A stretch of 64,000 bases of DNA. Origin: Pyrus communis (taxonomy: Eukaryota > Streptophyta > Magnoliopsida > Rosales > Rosaceae). The stretch spans positions 17,781,100 to 17,845,099 of the forward strand of contig NC_084816.1 of NCBI RefSeq assembly GCF_963583255.1. The letters run 5' to 3'. The position numbers and the translations under genes were made by a program. Shown in pieces: positions 11,482 to 20,934 of the stretch; the stretch's first letter is position 1, and each line of letters starts with the position of its first letter. A model generated the notes under the pieces. It saw only the letters and a program-made list of their open reading frames with translations. It had not been told where the DNA came from and did not search any database.

Positions 11482-12491
11482 TAACAACAGTAGGCGGCAA
11501 AGCCGTCCATAGAATTTAAAGTGCGGAAGTAAAACATATAAAAACAGAGTAGCATATCAATCTATTGAATTAAAAAGAACTCAGGTTGATTGAAAAGAAA
11601 CATCTATAGATGACTGATAATATCATGAAAAGAAAGAATTAAATTAATCATAGAAGATAATTCCATGAAAATAATGAATTAAATGTAATGATGCAAATAT
11701 ATTTTGAAAATAAATTTTATTGAAAACTTACTGCAATGCAGATTACAAACAGATGTTGCCTAATGGCAGATGAAACAAGTAAACCAGGTGGAGCTCGCAG
11801 GCATCCTGAATAATATAGGTATTACAAGTGTTTGGAAAATAATCTCTGTCCTTTGTGGATGAGCAGAGAGATGATATTGAACTGAGCTATTGAGTTCTAA
11901 AAATTGTGTTCCTCTTCTGAAGATGAGTCCTTCTTATAAAGAGCGAGGAGACTGAATGAGGCTTGCCAAATAGATCCGGGAATCCCGCTGTCCTCTGAAG
12001 AAGGCTGGCAAAGCTGTGTAATCACGTTGTTTCTTCTTCAAAAGTTGAATGAATAGTGAATATGCTTTGATTCTTTTAGAAAAGTTAAATGAATAGTGAC
12101 TTTTTTGTTTTTCACTGTTGATGATGCCTTTACTGTGGAATCACGTTGTTACTTTTGCAAAAGCTGGATGAACAGTGACTTCTTTGTTTTTCACTGTTGA
12201 AGAATAGTGCCTTGTCTTGTGGAAGAAATGATAGCAGCTACTGCTGATGATGTTGTTTGGCTGGCACAATCATATGGGCAAATAATGCAGTTCAAAAATC
12301 GAACGGATCTTGTGCGTTTTGAAGGTCCACTTGATCAGCCCAATTGGCGGGAGGCTGAGACCCTGCATCAGAAGCGTCAGAGTCCGAGTCGGAACCTTTC
12401 TTTTTCTGGAGCATTGCTGCTTCGGCCATGAGCTGTTGGGCCAAGTCCAGAAGCTAGGTAGTCTTTGAAGATTTTTCTTTCTTCGAGCTAG
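11482..12491 (-). repeat. inverted repeat arm 1 (viral intergenic region), 1010 bp
   Basis: Reverse complement of 13713-14722 with only scattered differences seen by eye (for example CATATGGG versus CACATGGG). The arm holds the 3' end of the second viral ORF, the promoter (minus-strand TATA in CTCTTTATAAGAAGG near 11930-11944), the leader and a polyadenylation signal (complement near 11715-11722). The plus-strand ORF at 12207-12431 is the antisense of the second viral ORF. Confidence 0.9.
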
Positions 12492-12600
12492 TGAGAATTT
12501 GGGGGCAAAAGCAGTTTAGCGATGCGTTCTGGAGGTTGATTTTTATCAATGTCAAGAGGTATGCAAAAAAGCTTTTCAGTAGTGAGGTTTTGGATATATG
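12491..12600. repeat. inner inverted repeat arm a, 110 bp
   Basis: Reverse complement of 12825-12934: GTGAGAATTTGGGGGCAAAA at one end, TTTTGGATATATG at the other. It is the minus-strand copy's remaining piece of the second ORF, joined directly to arm 1 because about 778 bp (equivalent to 12935-13712) are missing from this copy. Confidence 0.9.
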
Positions 12601-13912
12601 CAAAAAAGCTTCCCAGCAAATTGCATTTTTACAAGACGAAATTAGACACAAAAGAATTGAAGAACAGCTCACAAATAAAGTTTTATTAGATTCTATTTCC
12701 CAGTTTTCTAATAAGCTTACTAAAGAAATCTGTTCAGATCTCCCCAATGCTTTTTGGCATAGAAAACAGCATATTGTTAAATTACCTTCACAACATAAAA
12801 CACCTAGCTATGCTAAAACTTCTCCATATATCCAAAACCCCACTACTGAAAAGCTTTTTTGCATACCTCTTGACATTGATAAAAATCAACCTCCAGAACG
12901 CATCGCTAAACTGCTTTTGCCCCCAAATTCTCACTATCTCCCAGCAGCACCATACAAAAGCCTCAAATACTACCAGGCCATTCTCTCTGAGACCGAAAGC
13001 ATTGCTATTAAGCCAATTTACAGCACCACTCACCAAACTAAAATTTTATACCATTCACTTCATATTGAAAAATTTCTCATTGAGCAAGATTGGGGTCTTC
13101 CCCTTTATCATACCAAACCCCTTCACACCCAGCATGTTCTCATACCAAACAACAATTATAATTATTATGATTACATTCAAGCTTAGACTAATATTTTTCT
13201 TCATCAGACGGAAGATTTTAGTCATTCATGGTTCGTGACCTTTGATAAAAGTTTCAGATTAAGATTCCCAGCATGGTTTCCAGACTGGTGGGCTACTCAT
13301 GGCCCAAATATTTCCCTTGTCCCTGATGACCTTCGTCAAGCACTAAACAATAGTTTCAAGACCGGTTTTGACCGCAGCCGTTTTGACAGCAGGGTTTCCC
13401 TATTCTCTTTATTCATGGCCAAATACAAAGTTCCATGGATCTTAAAATGGAATTTCCAGTTAGACAATGGAGGAATTTTCAGGGCCCGGTGGGTAAAATG
13501 GTGGGACAAATTCAACCACCAGAAGATTATTGATCTAGTTCGAGCAGAATTTCCCCAGAGTTCAACCCCAGCAATTGCTGCATCTTCTTCACAGGCCTTG
13601 CCAGATACTCAGCAATTTCCTGAACTCCCGAAAGCTCAAGAACCAGTTCAATCTCTATCAGACATTAGTCCATCCTTCTCCCTCAAAGGAAAAACCAAGT
13701 CAGCCAAATCCTCTAGCTCGAAGAAAGAAAAATCTTCAAAGACTACCCAGCTTCTGGACTTGGCCCAACAACTCATGGCCGAAGCAGCAATGCTCCAGAA
13801 AAAGAAAGGTTTCGACTCGGACTCTGACGCTTCTGATGCAGGGTCTCAGCCTCCCGCCAATTGGGCTGATCAAGTGGACCTTCAAAACGCACAAGATCCG
13901 TTCGATTTTTGA
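12601..13912 (+). pseudogene. second ORF of the pararetrovirus, right copy
   Basis: Plus-strand viral frame running to TGA at 13912, broken by one in-frame TAG at 13184-13186. The same frame extends left into arm a, but that part is inverted sequence and not native. Visible features: a Gln/Lys-rich first part, then tryptophan-rich motifs WFPDWW (about 13277) and RWVKWWDKF (about 13489), then a Ser/Lys-rich and acidic tail ending near the intergenic region. No protease or polymerase motif is present. Function unknown; its position just before the intergenic region matches the second ORF reported for florendoviruses. Host codon use and domains do not resemble the neighbouring plant genes. Confidence 0.65.
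12825..12934. repeat. inner inverted repeat arm b, 110 bp
   Basis: Partner of 12491-12600. Lies in sense orientation within the second viral ORF of the right copy. The 224 bp between the two inner arms (12601-12824) are unique and form the loop of the whole palindrome. Confidence 0.9.
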
Positions 13913-14719
13913 ACTGCATTATTTGCCCATGTGATTGTGCCAGCCAAACAACATCATCAGCAGTAGCTGTTATCATTTCTTCCACAAGACAAGGCACTAT
14001 TCTTCAACAGTGAAAAACAAAAAAGTCACTGTTCATCCAGCTTTTGCAAAAGTAACAACGTGATTCCACAGTAAAGGCATCATCAACAGTGAAAAACAAA
14101 AAAGTCCCTATTCATTTAACTTTTCTAAAAGAATCAAAGCATCTTCACTATTCATTCAACTTTTGAAGAAGAAACAACGTGATTACACAGCTTTGCCAGC
14201 CTTCTTCAGAGGACAGCGGGATTCCCGGATCTATTTGGCAAGCCTTATTCAGTCTCCTCGCTCTTTATAAGAAGGACTCATCTTCAGAAGAGGAACACAG
14301 TTTTTAGAACTCAATAGCTCAGTTCAATATCATCTCTCTGCTCATCCACAAAGGACAGAGATTATTTTCCAAACACTTGTAATACCTATATTATTCAGGA
14401 TGCCTGCGAGCTCCACCTGGTTTACTTGTTTCATCTGCCATTAGGCAACATCTGTTTGTAATCTGCATTGCAGTAAGTTTTCAATAAAATTTATTTTCAA
14501 AATATATTTGCATCATTACATTTAATTCATTATTTTCATGGAATTATCTTCTATGATTAATTTAATTCTTTCTTTTCATGATATTATCAGTCATCCATGG
14601 ATGTTTCTTTTCAATCAACCTGAGTTCTTTTTAATTCAATATATTGATATGCTACTCTGTTTTTATATGTTTTACTTCCGCACTTTAAATTCTATGGACG
14701 GCTTTGCCGCCTACTGTTG

Positions 14720-14722
<3 letters not shown>
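13713..14722 (+). repeat. inverted repeat arm 2 (viral intergenic region), 1010 bp
   Basis: Plus-strand copy of the viral ORF 3' end plus intergenic region. It carries CTCTTTATAAGAAGG (TATA, 14261-14275), a leader with CT-rich stretches, and AATAAA at 14483-14488 followed by a TAATCTGCATTGCAG-type context. It ends about a dozen bases short of where the primer-binding site would be, directly against an AT tract. Confidence 0.9.
14261..14275 (+). promoter_or_regulatory. TATA box of viral pregenomic RNA promoter
   Basis: CTCTTTATAAGAAGG resembles the 35S-type TATA context of caulimovirids; a purine-rich start region (CTTCAGAAGAGGAACAC) follows about 20 bases later. The same element occurs inverted near 11930-11944, so the palindrome would have two outward-facing promoters. 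Activity is not known. Confidence 0.5.
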
Positions 14723-14795
<73 letters not shown>

Positions 14796-14815
14796 AACCC
14801 TATGTGTGTGTGTGT
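14721..14815. repeat. (TA)n then (TG)n microsatellite at right edge of the viral insert
   Basis: About 70 bp of TA repeats starting exactly where arm 2 ends, followed by TGTATAACCCTATGTGTGTGTGTG. Mirrors the left-edge tract at 9821-9866. The Tyr-Ile repeat frames here are not genes. Confidence 0.95.
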
Positions 14816-15984
14816 ATTCCACAAAATAATTTTCTTTCACTGTAATGAGGAACTTAGGTAGCCAAAAAGCACTTATCAATATTTGGCATCGATTTTCTTC
14901 CTTGCCTCAACTATACTGGGACAAAAGTTATAGTTCGTTACAGGGCGAAATATGTGGAAACGTACATGTGATGAGTCGATTTTATATTATATATTCCACC
15001 CTATTTTTAGTATGTTTTGACAATTATGTTGGTTGAATTTCGATACTTTATTATATATTTCAATCGTAGGACATGCGAATCTACTTTGAGAAAAAAGTGA
15101 TGCTACTTCGAGCAAAAAGTGATCAAATGAAGGAATTTTGGAGTAATTCCAATTGGAGTAGATTCATTAGTCTTTCAAGGTGATTGTGCCAAAATTGCAA
15201 AATTTAATTACAAGTTGTTTGACGGTGGCGAAGAAAAGAAGGCCCAACACACAATTTTTTTAGATTGACGTTTCTGGACATTTTGGGTATTTTGAAGGTC
15301 AAGATGATATGTTTTGAGGAAGGTTCCTTGAGGACGTCTTAAGCTCTAAAAATATATTGAAAAATAGCATACCGATAATTTGTTATATTATTGGTACGTC
15401 ATTGGTACATTTTTGGTACATTATGTGTACATTATTGGTAAGTTTCAAGTCTATATGGTACAGTTCAATTCAGCATGTGTGCATTTCAATTTAGTAAGCA
15501 TATATTTAATTCATATGAATACGTTTTAGTTTAGCATAGGTATGTTTCAATTTGAGAATAAATTGTGTTGGTACCTGTCAATGTTTATTTTTAAAGAACG
15601 ATGACACATTTCAATTCAAATCACAATTGAATTTCTAGAGACGAAACAAAAGAATGAGAAATAACCATTAATGACAACAGTTACAGTAATGAAGAAAAAA
15701 AGTTACAAACAAAACAAAGTTACAAATAATTTAGATATATTTAATTTCTTAAATAATTTAGATATATGATTGAATCCTTAAATTGAGGAAGGTATGAGAT
15801 TCCATAAAATAGCGATAAAGTAATTAACATTATTAAGTGCATTTTTGACACATAAATCAATTTAAAATGAATATGAAAAACATTAAAATTAAGAATATAT
15901 CTGAAATATAAGGTTTAATGTGACAACATGTCCCTAAATTTACGATTTTATTAATATTAAAAGAGTAAATTTTACGAAAATGCC
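14816..15984. other. AT-rich intergenic stretch with short degenerate repeats
   Basis: No gene seen. At 15370-15560 there is a loose series of ATTGGTACAT-like units followed by TTTCAATTTAG(C/T)A-like units, a decayed short tandem repeat. Nothing else recognised. Confidence 0.55.
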
Positions 15985-17403
15985 ACTAGAAGCAAGATTT
16001 TTGCCTGCTACTCAGCTACAATGATAAAGAATGAGCATGTGTGGTTCATTGATAGTGGATGTAGTAATCATATGACTTCATATAAATCCTTGTTGATATA
16101 TGTTGGCAGGTCAGCGAATACCATGATCAAGATGGCCAATGGAGAAATTGTTCAAGCCATAGAGAAGAGTACATTGGTGATTGAAACCAAAGATAGAACC
16201 AGGTACATGAAGGAGGTAATGTTGGTTCTTGGTCTTGATGAAAATCTTTTGAGTGTTAGTCTTATGATTCAGCATGGATATTTTATGTTGTTTGTTGATG
16301 ACATGGTGGCAATCTTTGAAGATAGATAGCTTGAACATCATGTGGTCACAATGCAAATTACAAGAAATAAATGCTTTTCATTACTTATAGAGGATATAAA
16401 TACAGTTGCTAGGAAGGCTGTGATTGAAGAAAATATATGGGATTGACATAGAAACATGAGGCATTTGAATTTTCAAAGTTTACAACTGTTGGATGAAAAA
16501 GAAATAGTGTATGGGCTACCTAAGCTCAAAGGATGTGGTGGAATTTGCACTAGTTATGCTGCAGGAAAGAAACATAGAGAGGCATTCAACAAAGAACAAG
16601 TGTGGACGGCTTCACAACCTTTGGAATTAATACATTCAGATGTGTGTGGACCAATGCAAGTGACTACAATGGGAGGAAATAGGTATTTCTTCACATTCAT
16701 TAATGACTGCACCAGAATGTGTGGGGTGTATTTCTTAACATGCAAGTCTCAAGTATTTGGAGTGTTTAAAGGGTTCCAGTCAATGGTGGAGTTACAATCT
16801 AGTTATTAAATTAAGAAGTTAAGGAGTCACAGATGTGGAGAATATACCTCAAATGAGTTTCAAAGCTTCTGTGAAGATATTGGGATTGAGAAATAATTGA
16901 CAGATGCCTATTCACCATAGCAAACTGAGCTTGTTGAGAGGAAAAACATGGCAATTGTTGAGATGGAAAAAAGTATGCTACATGAGAAGAGACTGCCTTA
17001 TTATCTTTAGGGTGAAGCTATTAACATACATGTCGATATATTTAATAGATGTCCTTCAAGGGCAGTGAATGACACAACTCTATTTGAAGCTTTTACTGGA
17101 AGAAGATCAGGAATGAAACATCTTAAAGTCTTTGGTTGTATATCACATTCCTGGACAACTGAGGTACAAACTGGATGAATGTAAGGAATCTTGGTGGTGG
17201 AATAAGGAGGTACAAACAAAGGTGAAGGCTAAGAAGGAATGTTGTAAAGCCTTATACAAGGATAGGACCAATGAAAATGGTGAAAGGTATAGAATAGCGA
17301 AGCAGGAGGCGAAGAAAGAAAGTTGTGAGAGAAGCTAAGCTAGCGGCTTATGAAGATATGTATAAGTGACTAGATACCAAAGAAGGAATATTTGTTGGAT
17401 ATG
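15985..17403 (+). pseudogene. second copia element, 5' half: protease, pre-integrase, integrase
   Basis: Plus-strand copia remnant. Protease: VWFIDSGCSNHMT (16039-16077, DSG catalytic motif). GAG-pre-integrase and integrase: 16456-16809 (HLNFQSLQLLDEKE, YGLPKLKGCGG, LELIHSDVCGPM, FFTFINDCTRMCGVYF), continuing with stops to about 17185 (KHLKVFGC). It is related to the better preserved copia at 55099-59514 (compare VGLPKIKAVKGVCEGC and LIHNNICGTM there). Gag and the 5' LTR are absent. Many stops and frameshifts indicate old age. Its 3' half lies at 19566-20855. Confidence 0.85.
17186..17384 (+). pseudogene. LINE (L1-type) coding fragment inside copia integrase tail
   Basis: Between the copia codons RYKLDECK and GIFVGY there are about 199 bp encoding ESWWWNKEVQTKVKAKKECC, then YKDRTNENGERYRIAKQEAK and, after a frameshift near 17325, LAAYEDMYK and LDTKEG. 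This is typical of the region just upstream of the reverse transcriptase in plant LINE ORF2. It is in the same orientation and, at its left border, in the same reading frame as copia. No LINE 3' end, poly(A) tail or target duplication is visible. Confidence 0.75.
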
Positions 17404-19565
17404 TGATAGGAGCATATTTATGCGACTTAGTTTGCTTGTTTTAGTGCTTTTATTAGTTCTTAGTTATTTTAGTTCTTTAAGCTTCTTTTGTGTGTTTTTA
17501 GGTTCATAAGACGTATTTGGCGAAATGATGCATTTTGGAACCTTTTAGAGCAGTTTTGGGCTTATTATGGATAGCCTGTATATGGAGCAAGGTGGATGGA
17601 CGAATTTGGAGTCAAAAGAGGTTAGAAGCATGCTACAAATCAGAGAAGGAAAGTTCATGACAAAGAAGATAAGGAAAGTGCAAGAAAAGAGGAAACATTA
17701 TCCAAAACCTTATCCAACCTTATCTTATCCAAACCTTATCCTATCTTGTCCTAACCTAATCTTGTTCCACCTTAATCCTAGCTACAAGTGGACCTAAAAC
17801 CCTAATTTCTAGAAGCCCTATCTGACCCTAAAAGGGTGCCACACCTTCCCCCCCCCCCCCCTTTATGCCTTCTAGAATACCCAAAATCAGTCATAAGACA
17901 CTTAGTTTCTAGAAGGCCCAATTTTGGACGAAAATTCTGAAACCTATTTCTAATTGGATTCTGATTTTATTTGGCCCTTTTTCTCTTGGATTTGGATTGT
18001 TTAAGTCCATATCTGAAACCAATTGGGCTAGGACTTAAGTTCCCAACCTTTGCCGCAAGCCCTAAGGGCCCTAATCACTTGTATTTGCTAGGTTTAACCC
18101 TAATTCTGATTCCTAGGGTTTTTACCATGCTATATATATATAAACCTTAAGCAACCGCACCCCCTAACACATAACCTAGGCAGCCATCCATCATTCATCA
18201 CAGAAATTCGTCCATTCACACCCTAGGGCAGAAAAACACCCCAAAACACCATTCTAGCGCCCAGAAAATACAAGCAGCCGCTCCACCTCCTTCCACCCTC
18301 TTTGCCGAGTTCTCCACCACTTTCCAACCATCAAACACTCATCCACACTCAACCTACACCCCTTGCTGTGCCTGTACACCCCCCAAAATCCATTCTACAT
18401 CATCAAAATAGCCCAGGAACCATCATCATCCAATCTACTGCAAGCAAAGGAAAGGAGACAGTTTCACACAATTGTTTGGCTCTTCATTCTGAGTTGTTGA
18501 ACAATTTTAGGTGTAGTCTATCTTATATTTCAATGTCTAATTCATGTAATCTTTGTTTTGCTTTGAGAATGATTGGCTAAATTCGTTTTGGCTAAGGGTG
18601 TATTCAAAACCATGATTATATATGTGAAATAAGTTGATTACTTCCAGTTATCGTTGCATAAGTCGTGAATACAATTTGCTTAACCGTTTGATTTAGAACT
18701 TATTCTTGTATGTTGATTGAGAGTGCACGCTTAATTTGCATGCTTGAATTTGGTGCTAGGACATAAATTTGTTTCACCTAATAGTTATGAATTTATATCC
18801 ACAAGTAGTGAAGGTCGCTAGTCACGATCGTGTTAAGTAGATTCCTGGCAGGAGTATCATGCTTTTCATAGTTACAAATGCCTTGTCGATGCTTATGATT
18901 TCCAAAGAACGTAATGATTCTAACTTGTGTCTTTATCATGATGTTCATATAGAGAACTTGTTAGGAATAATTTGTTTGCGATGCATATTCATCCAATTCA
19001 ATGATTCTAGGGAAATCTGAAGGTTAATTTAAGCGGACCTAATTAACTTGGAGTGTCGAGGTTCATAACTTATTGAATTGATAACTGGAAATTGATTTAC
19101 GTTGCATATATTACATGTGTGGAGAAGAACCCCTTAGCTATTCCATCAACCATTGATTCATCACAAATTTGTCTTACAATCTGTTTTCTTTACAATCTGC
19201 CCATTAAGTTTAATTTCGTCCAAACACAATTCCCCCATATTTTGTTGAGTCTTAATCATTCAAATCTGTCTTATTTTGTGTTTTTAAGTATTTGGAGTCA
19301 CAAACACTTCCAAATTCGTCCAATTCAAGTTTTAGTTTCTGTTTGAGTCAATTTGATTTTTTTAGGCAGTTTTGAGTGTTTCAAATCTGTTTTGAGTCAT
19401 AGTAGTCTTGTTAGAGTCTTTAAGTTTAGATTTTGTGTTTTTAAGTCAATTTATATTATATTAGCACCCCTAGTTAATCCCCGGTTAGAACGATCCCTAC
19501 TTACATCATTACTACAATTGTCACCAATAGGGTTTAATTTGTGTGTCAACATAATTTTCACATCA
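17404..19565 (+). mobile_element. solo LTR (about 2.16 kb) inside the second copia element
   Basis: Inserted directly after the copia codons for GIFVGY; copia resumes at 19575 with EKGYRVFIPETKK. It begins TGATAGGAGCATATTTATG and ends ...AATTTTCACATCA. A TATA box (CTATATATATATAAACC, about 18131-18147) followed by a CA- and CT-rich leader, and a 3' part with GAACGATCCCTACTTAC, fit a Ty3/gypsy LTR. No internal coding domain is present. A clean 5-bp target duplication is not visible, so the borders may be off by a few bases. A C-homopolymer lies near 17850-17862. Confidence 0.65.
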
Positions 19566-20855
19566 AATTTTGCAAACTGAGAAAGGGTACAGAGTGTTCA
19601 TTCCAGAAACAAAGAAGTTCATATTGTCTAGAAGTGTTATATTTTATGAGAATGCTACCTAGAGTTGGAATTTTGAGAATGAAAAGAACTTGTGAACTTG
19701 CATTTCAATGAAGATGTCAGTTCAATTGAAAAAGATGCATGTAACCAGAATACAGGATAATTACATTTAGAAGGGAGAAATTCTCCAAGAGTTGTATTTC
19801 CTGAATCTGTGACTGAAGTTGGTGAAACCAGTTCTGCAAGCATTACTCCAGTGAAACTAAGATCATTGAGTGATGTTTATGCAAAATGTAATCTCAGTAT
19901 TGTTGAACTGAGAAATATGAAGATGTTGTCGCTAATGAAGCTTAGAAGAATACTATGGACAGTGAAATTAAGATGATCAAGAAGAATGAAACATGAGAGT
20001 TGTTGATAGACCAACAGATAAACCCATTGCTGGTGTGAAATGGGTGTTCAAGACCAAATTGAATTGGGATGACACCAGACAGAAACATAAGGCAAGGTTG
20101 ATTGCTAAGGGCTATTCATAAAAGTCTGGAGTGGATTACAATAAGACTTTTGCTTATGTTGCTAGGTTGGATGCCATAAGAACATTTATTGCTCTTATAG
20201 CTCAGAAAAGTTGAAAATTATATCATCTAAATATTAAATCAACATTTTTTATTATGGTACTACCTGAAAGAGGTTATGTGGATAAACCTTAGGGATTCAC
20301 TGTTCCTGGTTCTGAAGATAAAGTGTAGAGTCACTAATTGTATCCATTTATGTTGATGGTATTGTGTATACTAGAAGTAGTATGGAGCTGATAAATGATT
20401 TCAAGGCTGATATATATGATGAATAAGTATGAAATGATAGATCTTAGTTTGTTATATCACTTCTTAGGAATGGGAATTGTGCAATCTGGACATGGGATTT
20501 TTATCAATTAGATGAAGTATGCTTTAACTCTCTTGGAGAAATTTGATTTGAAAGATTGTAAACTTGTAAGTATTCATCTGGCTGTGAATGACAAGCTCAA
20601 GAAAGGTGATGGGAGTGAACTAGCTGATGAATAGTTTATAGACAAATTGTGGAAAGTATTTTGTATCTCACTACCACAAGACTTGATATAATGTTTGCAG
20701 GAAATCTATTGTCAAGATTTGTGCACAATCTAACCAAGAAACATTTTGGAACTGTAAAAAGAGTACTCAGTATATTCAAGGAACCATGGATTATGGTATT
20801 GTGTATGAGAAGGGAAAATCAGCAATCTTGTCGACTACTGTGATATTGACTGGAT
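19566..20855 (+). pseudogene. second copia element, 3' half: reverse transcriptase remnant
   Basis: Continuation of the 15985 element after the solo LTR. Recognisable pieces: EKGYRVFIPETKK, KWVFKTKLNWDD, KARLIAKGYS, LNIKSTFF, LYHFLGMGIVQSG, YALTLLEKFDLKDCK, LAVNDKLKKGDGSELADE and a final CDIDW of RNase H. Stops and frameshifts throughout. The 3' LTR is missing; sequence changes at about 20855 into the intron preceding the RBM48-like exon. Confidence 0.8.
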
Positions 20856-20934
20856 ACAATTTTGTCTTGGTCTTAACATTTTAGGTTTGCAAAGAGAAAA
20901 TTGGATGAGCATGCTTTCCTCGGGAATCGACTTA

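Larger units (their letters stand above)
9868..12600 (-). mobile_element. endogenous pararetrovirus, left copy (minus strand)
   Basis: Integrated, broken copy of a Caulimoviridae genome. Minus-strand order: a piece of the second ORF (12600-12492 then 12491 down to about 12292, with an internal deletion relative to the right copy), the non-coding promoter and leader region, the tRNA-Met primer site (11454-11470), then the movement-protein ORF and following polyprotein sequence, truncated at 9868 in an AT tract. Reverse transcriptase is not in the window. The arrangement (movement protein first after the primer site, a second ORF directly before the intergenic region) fits what is described for florendoviruses; family-level assignment is firmer than genus. 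The ORFs are frameshifted and truncated, so the copy is dead. Confidence 0.75.

Noticed and set aside
12207..12431. 74-codon plus-strand ORF and its near-identical partner on the minus strand at 13773-13997
   Set aside because: Both are antisense to the end of the second viral ORF; their similarity reflects the inverted repeat.
14538..14879. Open frames with Tyr-Ile repeats
   Set aside because: Produced by the (TA)n microsatellite at the viral border.
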